Shown: positions 1-9,500 of the stretch, piece after piece | Layout of the letters: every line of letters starts with the position of its first letter | Numbering within the stretch: position 1 is the stretch's first letter | Source: Glandiceps talaboti | Taxonomy: Eukaryota; Hemichordata; Enteropneusta; Spengelidae | Length of the DNA: 64,000 nucleotides | Direction of reading: 5' to 3' | Assembly: GCF_964340395.1 (NCBI RefSeq) | Contig: NC_135549.1 | Span: 13,401,842-13,465,841 of the forward strand | Made by a program: the position numbers and the translations under genes | Notes under the pieces: generated by a model | The model's database searches: none | What the model was told of the DNA's origin: nothing | The model's input: the letters and a program-made list of their open reading frames with translations, nothing else

Positions 1-58
1 CAATTAATCAATCAGTCAGTCAGTCAGTCAATCAATCAATCAATCAATTAATCCAAGG
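1..58. repeat. (CAAT/CAGT)n simple repeat
   Basis: Tetranucleotide CAAT and CAGT units at the left edge, in an EEA1 intron. Confidence 0.9.
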
Positions 59-188
59 CATTGCAGAGCATGAGAATATCAAAAACTGTGATTTATACAA
101 TTTTATACCGCCAACCCACACACACATTCACACACAGCTCTCCTGAAAACTGTCTTTTCAGTGTAAGCATACTGGTGTTTATATTTAC

Positions 189-282
189 CTTTCCTATGAG
201 TTCTGTTCTTTCCTCTTCTAACTTGCTGCAAGATTCTTTACTCTTCCTTAAAGCTTCTTGCATCTCTTTTATTTTGCCATCC
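189..282 (-). CDS. EEA1: EEA1-like coiled-coil exon, last one in window
   Basis: Encodes RDGKIKEMQEALRKSKESCS and on to ELIGK, aligning with the EEA1 segment that contains LLQKSKEN. Phase 0 at its donor (GTAAAT), so the frame continues beyond the left edge. Confidence 0.88.
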
Positions 283-3200
283 CTGAAAGTTAAACAAGGG
301 TAGCAACAGTCTCAATCTTACTTTTAAATGATAAAAACATCATGATAGATACAAAAAAAGTACAGTTCTTTAATTTTTGGGTTCATAAAATATTGTGCAC
401 AATTCCACATCCACATTTTGGAAAATACATATGTACAATTACAAGTTGTGTATATAACACATCACATTTTAGCTATTGATTGATTTTTGTTCTGTTCATT
501 CTTATGTCTATGGCTACTATCTATCAAACGAGGGCAGTAGAAGTGCTGGACATCAGAATAGTTAATAAAGATCTAAAAATATACAGTTTAGAACTAAATG
601 TTCAAACTACAGAAACAAGCTGATTACACAGCAATTTCACCTATCTCTATTTCTCAATCTGTCAAAGACTCAAAAAGTATTACATTTGGAATAAACCCTG
701 GAACTAAGGAAATTCCTTGATTGTAAATCCATTTTTACCTGTTTTCAATCTGTCAATCTGTTAAAGACCTAGAAATGATAAAGTTTGGAACTAAAATGCT
801 GGAACTAAAAAACTCCCTGATCAGATTAAAAATCCATTTTTACCTGTTTTCAATCTGTCTTGTATCTTCCTCATTTTGACTTTGTTTTTCCCTGAGTTGT
901 AGTTTGAGTTCATCATTGTTGGAGATTGTATTATCAAGGTTTAATTTAATCTCACTTATTTGTTTCTGTAAGTCTTCAATAACAGACTCTTTGTCTTTCA
1001 CTTCATTTTGAGCCTAGAAAAAAGATTGGAAGTAAGGCCAATGTTAATAAGTTGACTTCATTTTCAGCCTTAGCCAAGATTTGATTATTAAGGCCAATGT
1101 GATTAAGTTGACTTCATATCCATTCATGGCAATGATAGACAGACAAGAAAAAGTTAATAGGATAACATTTGACTGACAATGACTTTGACTTCATTTTGAG
1201 CCTTGATAATCGATTGGAAGTAAGGAGTAAAGTCAATTGCGTGTCATCTGACCGATAGACATAAACTGAATATAGAAATCTTTAGTTCAAAACCAGGTTT
1301 GAATCATCACAAAGTATTACACCACGTTCCTCATTTACTTTTCATTGTAAGATATTTACATACTTTCAACTTTACCTTATTGACTTCATGTTGAAGCCCA
1401 TTTATCTGCTGTGTTTTCTCATGGATTACTTCCTGTGTAGCTTGTTTGGACTCTCCCATCTCTTTCTCTAATGCTTCAAGATTATCTTCTCTCTCAGACA
1501 TTAGTTTCTTTAGCTATTGGGTGAGAAAAGATAAGACTTGGTCAATCAATCAATCAATCAATCAACCAACTAACCAACCAACCATACAACCAACCAACCA
1601 ACCAACCAACCAATCAATACTGTTTAAACCAAAATAAATCTACAAATACTTCATGATCACCAACCTGCATTATCTCCAACCTCCCCCCCCCCCCCCCCAC
1701 CCCCTCCATTTCCCTATGAGCACAGATAACAGACGATCCAACTCATCAAACATCATGGCAAATCTTTTCAGCAAAAGCTTTAGCCAGACTGCTCTTTCAA
1801 CTCAATCTCACATCTTCAACACATTTTACTTGAGAAGAGCTATTACAATGTGATATATAACATTACAAAATTGAATTGTAGTTTTCTATAGATTGTGTTT
1901 TATTCTATGCAGTCCATTGCTTGGTGTATACCTACCATTCTGTCATAATACGTGTCATTGAAAACATTCCATACAGTGAGGCCATTGTTTCGTATAATTG
2001 TAAGTGAAACATTTAAACATGACATCACATACCGTTTCTAGTTGTTCCTGAAATACAATAACTTGTTGGTTTTTCTCTTTGACCTGCTGTTCATGCTGCT
2101 GCCTGGCATACTCAAGATCTTTGTGAAGTCCTTGAAAGGATGTCTCTCTCTCTGTCAGCTGCTCTTGAACCTAGAGTGCGAAATCAAAATCACAGAGGAA
2201 TTAAAATTAATGATACACTAAAATCTATCCGTTCGCTTGCAACAGATTGTACAAACAACACTACCGATAGCGAAATCTACATTGTAGTAGAAGCGAAATG
2301 CACAATATTTACACTAGCTTGATAATCTAAAATTGATTCTGTATTGGAACATACAGGACCCAAAGCTAACTCTGATTATTTGCACATGATTAATTCAACA
2401 ACTGCCATGCCAACAAATACCATGCCAACAGCTACCATGCCAACAACTACCGTAACATGCCAACAAATAATGCCAACAAATACCATGCCATCATACCTTG
2501 GTCATTTCTTCTTGTAGGGTGGCAAATTCTTGACTCTTGTGTTGCAGCTTACTTTGTATCTCTTTAGCACTGCTACTACTCTCAGATAAGGACGTCTGTA
2601 GACTGTAACATTTATACAAAGACATTGCTAGATTTCTTTACATAGCTAATTTATCAATAAGTTATAATGAACTAATCATATAATAATTGAAATTATAAAT
2701 CATTATGATAATTGTGCTGATAACGTAATCTTGGTAGACTTATTTCTTGTCTTTCCTCTTTTTTCATCCTTTAGATAATAAACTTTTGGTGATTGCTTCC
2801 CTTCTAATAATTTTAGAAATTCTAACAAAATAATAAACTGATAAAAGAAGACTTTCTAACCTTTCAATGTCTTGAGTCTTAGGAGCAATGTCTAGTTCAC
2901 TTCTCAGCTTGGCCAGTGATTCCTCTAATCTGGGTACAAATTGGCAAAACAGTATTTATGAAACTTGAAAAAAATGAATATTTTATTGCACACTACACCA
3001 TGTGTCTGAAATGATGTTATGATCACTTTGTTGTGGTGAGTTGGACACTAACCTGACAGAATACCTTTGCTGTAAACTTGTAGCAAAACCGGTACTATGT
3101 CACCTGCACACAATGGCTCCCTGTACCATAGACCCTACATGCAATTTCATGTCTATTATATGTAATTACAAGCAAATATGCCTGCACTATAATAGCAAAT

Positions 3201-6200
3201 TCTGTTTCCTGTATAGGTTCTGGTATCCAACCAACTGGTCTTGGCTGTAGAGGGAGGACTTCCCCAGGCCATCACTATGGCTATCATTTATCTGGGCAGG
3301 GGGTTACACCACTATACCATTAGGGAAGGGTCCCAGTGTCTTCACTACATGTCTGTTAGACACACAAGCTTTCATTGTTCAACCTCTCCCCAATTAGTTT
3401 TGATATTAAAATGTGCCTTCTCATGACAGGAAACATGATTGTATATTTTCATATCTTGTACCACATCAAAGGAAACTTTATGGCGATTTGGTTTTGTTTT
3501 GTTTTAGATAACAAAACATTGGTTCTTATCACGATAATCATTTACATTTATGTAAATCTCACCTATTACTGTACATGGTAATTCATACCGAGGTATCTTT
3601 TTTCTTGTGACCACAGATTACATTTACAAATCCTGACTTATCTATATTGTACTTACTCTTGTAACTTCTCCTTCAATGCTTCATTTTCAGTTGATAAATC
3701 TTCTTTAGCACTTTCCCCTTCTAATGTTAATTTGTCCATCATGTGTTGTACTGAGACTAATTCTTTCTTGAGTACAATCACGTCATCAGCTCCAGGCCTG
3801 TACAACAAGAAGACAACATTAATAACTTAGTAGGAAGGTAAATATGATATGGAGTCTGATTCTTCTTTTTCAATTTAGCAATTGTAGCATGTGAAAACAC
3901 ACTATTACCATACTGTACTTGATATATCTCCTACTTTTTTGAAGGTTATATCTGTGTAATGTTCTGTTGAATTATTAATGACGTAAAAGTTTCAAAGAGA
4001 GAGAGGAGATCTTCTATTTTGCACAAATACCTTTGTAGTAATTCAGATTCCAACTCATTGGTCCTGTTCCTTGTAAAATTCAGTTCTTCCTGTAATAAAC
4101 AGACAACAATAGATATTATATAACCAGTGGTCACCGGTATGTTTTGTGAAAAGGTTATTTCTATCTTCACGTGTACAAACAGACATGAATTTGTAGTGAT
4201 ACAGAGAGAAAACAGCTGTCCGTAATGCACCATACAAAATACATGTATCATATTAAGTAACTATCATCAAATCTACCAGTAAATAAACATGTAACACGTT
4301 TCACTTACAGTGTTTTTGCTAAGGTCTAGGAACCCTACCCTGGTAACAGAGGAGGGAAATCTGGTCAAATTTGCAAAGTTTTTATACCGTGTACCATAAT
4401 TTTGATAGGGAACCCCATTAAAATGCCTTGGGAACTCAGGTAGATTTTTCATTCATTCATTCATTCATTGCCAATTTGAAAGTCAATATATGTACATGTC
4501 AATGATGACCACATAAGACAAAAGGAGAAAACAAAATGGCAGTTTGGAGTCCAAAAACTAGCTTTCTGCCAATCGAGTTTGGCTCCACCGCTAATGGGAA
4601 TAATAAGTTAATATTACGGGCTTAATTAAACAAACGTATAGATTTTACCTGCTTACCACCCATAACAAAAACACTGTTACATTAAATATTTCCATACAGG
4701 TCAACACTGGGACTGGGACACCTCTAGCAGAATTCTCAAGGTGTATCTTATATTTCATATTCTGATGACTAGGTATGTAAATAATGTTTTATAACTGTAT
4801 TTGTCTACCTGTAATTGCTGCATTCTTTCTTCTGTACCAACTCTGTGTCCCCTGTCTTCATCTGACTGGGCTTTTATTCCAGCTATTTCTGATGCCTACA
4901 ATCAGAAGACAACATCAGAGACTGATACAAGACACATTCTACTACAATACCACATGATTCACATACTGTCAAGCCACCCTTTTAGTTTTACATCCACAGA
5001 AACAAAATTAATATTGAGTGCATGTACTATGACTTCATTTGATAGTTGGAACATCTCCTCTTGGTTGTTGGTTGTCTCATCAAGTTCGATATAAAGGTAT
5101 AATACACAATATTGTATTTGTAGAATAAGAATTGTAGAAATCCAATTTTACATGACATACCAATTTAGCTGCTTTTTGTGCCAGGGAGTCTTTCAGCTGT
5201 GTGATGTTTTCCAATTCTTCCTTTGAGTCACTTAACTGATCCCTTAGCATTCTCACGTCAGACGTCACTGTATGGTAACAGAATTACAATCAATTAAACT
5301 CACAGTTTTTTTCACTATAGAAAACAGCATGGTGATGTTGGTTGTGCACATTCTTTGTAAACACTTATCAAATATAACTAATGCTAAACACATCTTGTAA
5401 AACCAGTACATGTAGTCTGAACTGATATCTTCTGTAGCTCACTTGATGACAAAATTACTTTTTTAATATTCATATTTTTATCTTATTACTTATACTTTGT
5501 GCAAATGATACATTCATATTTTTTTTAGAATAAAGCCTAGCATGGTATATTATATCACACACACAACATAAGCTAGGTTGAATGTGTTCAAACAAATTAT
5601 ATGGGTTTTATACCCTGGTTGTTCAATGTGACAACAACTCACATCTGTGTCATTGGTCCTGTAGTGCTCAAAATTATGTGTCAAAATGTTCATAAAATTG
5701 TTTTCATTTTTACCCAATTTTTGATGAGTTATGCTTGAGGAGGCACAATTATATTAATTCCCCCATATTTGTCTTCATTCAACTGGAAAATACTTGCGAT
5801 GCAAGCTTCTTTTTTTGTGGAACTTTTTTGTTATTCAAGGAGACACACGGAGAAACATAACTGGGGTGTTGTTACTAATTGTCTATCGACTCAACGTGAC
5901 AAGGCCCCTTAGGTCACTTGTGTGGAAAGAACAAAGACATTGGGGAACAATATCTAATTATCTTGATAATGATAACCATTACTGTGATATTTTCAACTTA
6001 CAAATTGCCCTTGCATCTTCAGACTTCTTCAATTCATCTTGGAATAACTGAAGTTGTGAATCTTCAACCTACAGGGAGATAAGACAACGAATGAATTCAT
6101 CTCATATACATTATTCCTCACTATGTCCTAGTTTTAGACTAAGAAATCTCCTTGTACAATTTGGATCACATGACCTACATGTACTGCATACCAGCCAATC

Positions 6201-6510
6201 ACATTGTTCAATTGGATCACATGACCAATGTGTCAGTGGTGCTGTTTAGAAGTTAACACTATACTTACCCCATCAGTAGTACTATGTTCAGAAGTTAACA
6301 CTATACTTACCCCATCAGTAGTACTATGTTCAGACAACTGGTCTTTCATTCTACTTTCCTGTAGTCTATCAACTTCCTTCTTCAGTTCAGTAGAATACCA
6401 TTTTTCTTCCTGTGTAAATTTAATATTCAATAACCAGTTATGTTGTAGTTGTTACAATAATGTACATGACAAATGCTTAGGTTGGATACACCAAGCTTTA
6501 CTTGAAATGG

Positions 6511-6565
<55 letters not shown>

Positions 6566-9500
6566 TATGTATGTATGTGTGTGTATGTATGTATGTGTGA
6601 CAATGTGTGTGTGTGAATGTGTGTGTGCATATGTGTGTATGTATGTGTATGTGTGTGTGTGTGTATGTGTGCATATGTGTGTGTATGTATGTATGTATGT
6701 GTGTATGTGTGTGTATGTGTGTGTGTATTTATCCTATGTATCATTGTTTTATTTATAATATATATAAGTGACAATTTTAATTCTATTTACCTTTAAGGAT
6801 GTCCTAAGGTCTTCCATTTCCTGTCTCAGAGCAAGAACATCTCCATCCCTGCTTCAGAACAAACCAAAACTAATTAAATTCTAATATTACAATCCAATAA
6901 CTTAAACTACATGTACAAGTAAACATCAAAGTATGTGTACAATATCATAGTGCTCTAAAAAGCATGTCAATCATTTTGTTTGAGGATTACAATACTCAAC
7001 ACAGATAAATGAACATAAGGCAACCAGCAAACATACAACAAACGTAGGCAACAAACGTAGGCAACAAACAAACAAATCAGACAAGCAGTAAAATCCACTT
7101 GCAGATGAACAAATATATTTGAAAAATCTTTACCTGTTCTGTATTATTGATCCAATACCATTTCAATGACAGGGAAGGTGAGAAAAGATGGAGAGAGAAA
7201 ATCTATGTCAGCATTCACATCAAACTTGAAATAATTGCATGCATACAAGAGTCAAGTACAAATACATATGTTGTATTAGGGCTAGTTTGTGAGTCTACTG
7301 TTGCTATCATCTTTGACTGAAATAGTATCAATCTATTAAGCTATATATATCGACAACATTAGTTGTGTAGGTGTGTGCTATCACGTATAACATCTACAAC
7401 TTGGCTGTCATTTGACAGATTTTAAGTTATTGATGGATATCACAACATATCTAGATTTTCTAAGTGGTATTTATGTATGCAACACTTTTTTCTATACTTA
7501 GACATGTCAACTGTAGTACCGGTAAGACTAGTTTAGTAAGTACACAATCTCCCACAATTCAATGCATTGCAATAAACATATATCACTGCAGGTGAAATTT
7601 AAAAAAAGAAGAAATAATACGAAAAAATACAAAATACACAAGAATGATGAGCCATGCTGAAATGATGAAAGAATGCCAAAGAAAGAGAGATTAAAGAAGG
7701 ACCTGTGCTTCTGCAAGACTGACTTCTTCGAAGCCCTCCTCCAAAGCCTGTGAGGTGGCAGTATGAAAATGGCGAAAGGATAGAAAGAGATAGAGGTGAA
7801 GTCAGCAAATTACATGTATGGCAGGAGTACAGAACAGTGGTCTGACTGTAGAATTGATACTCATTTGTAAGCAAGCTAGGGAGTTAAGGTTAGGGGTTGT
7901 AAGGGATAGGTATAGGATTGGACACCCTAACACTGTCTATTTTCATTGCTGACCATGAACGGATATGAATGACAACTGTTTCATACTTCATTTTGTATGT
8001 TATACACAGAGGCTTAGAAATTACCTCACACATACACAATCATCTATTCAAAGTTTAGGTATGGGGGGGGGGGGGGGGGTTTCCCGTAACTTTGCCAAAA
8101 GTCGACATTGTAAAAAAGAAAGGCCTGGGCGCTTGCCCGTGTGAGGGCGCAAACCCGAGGAATTACGGTATAGAAATGTCAGGACAGTGAATGATTGGTC
8201 AGAGATAGGTTAAAGGTCAAAGGTCTACTTTACATGACAAAAGCATATAACAGACATTGATATGACACTGTGCATTACTTTTAAGCTGTAAATGAACTGA
8301 GGGAAGGCAATGCTACACTGGTAGTTTTACTACACGTATTTCATAATCAACTTGGAGTGCATTGTGTGAACAATGCCAGTCTTGGAAGGAGTGATGTTTG
8401 AGACACTTGGGTAAAGATACTCATCTATTTAATTATTAAATAAATATACATATTGATGAAAATTTATCACAAAATACAAAAATAGAATTCATTACTGATT
8501 TTCTTCATATGGTACAAAGTTGCAGCTTACAGCACACAGACATGTGATACATCTATGTACTAATAAAACATACCTCGGTGGCTTGGCTAACAGCACTAAC
8601 TGGTGCAGCAGCTGCAGCAGCAGTATCCACATTGTGAGTGGTTTCCCAGTGACTCTGCAAGGCTTCTGGCGATGATAGAACTGCCATGCATGTTGGACAA
8701 ATGAACCCCTAGTATGACAGACAAAACAAACAGACAAAACAAACAGACAACAATTACAATGTATTTTCCTCTACATTTAACAATACTCCGCAAAGTACGA
8801 GTAAAATACATGCAATGGGGCACCATCATGCATTTGCAACCAGCTATATTTATACATATATATGTAAATCTGTGTAAACCACCACCCACCCACCCCCACC
8901 CCCACCCCCTACCACCACTACCACCAGGTGAACTGAAACAAATACTATCTATTCATAAAAGAAATCTATAGAAACATGGGGTGAATAAGGATTTTCAAAA
9001 CAAACAACATAATTATTTGGGCTGTGATAATCTGTAAAGTAAGAATGTAAGATGAATATTTCATAAAGGAATAAGATACTAGATTTAAAGAAAGAAGCCA
9101 TGAATACTTTCATTAGGCTTTGCCTTCTATGGATGTAATACGAGAGGTTTATACATTTTTTTGAAAACGTTTTTTCACTGACTGTTTTGTAAAGTATTTC
9201 AAAAGTGTCATCACTTTTAGTATTATCAATGATATTCTATATCATTATAGTATTATTTGATTTCTTTAAACATGTGTTTGAAAAAAAAGATAAAATATCA
9301 TAAAGTAAATGATTGTTTGGTGTATGGACAAGAAATGAAGGGATTAGTGTCATCTGAGTGAGTGTATATGTATATGAAAATTGTAGGATGACAACAAAAT
9401 GAACATTTTATGATTTACAAATTGTAAGTTATATATTCTATGTTGTGATTTTCAACATTAACTGTTTAACATCACAAATATACTTTTGTTATGGAAATTG

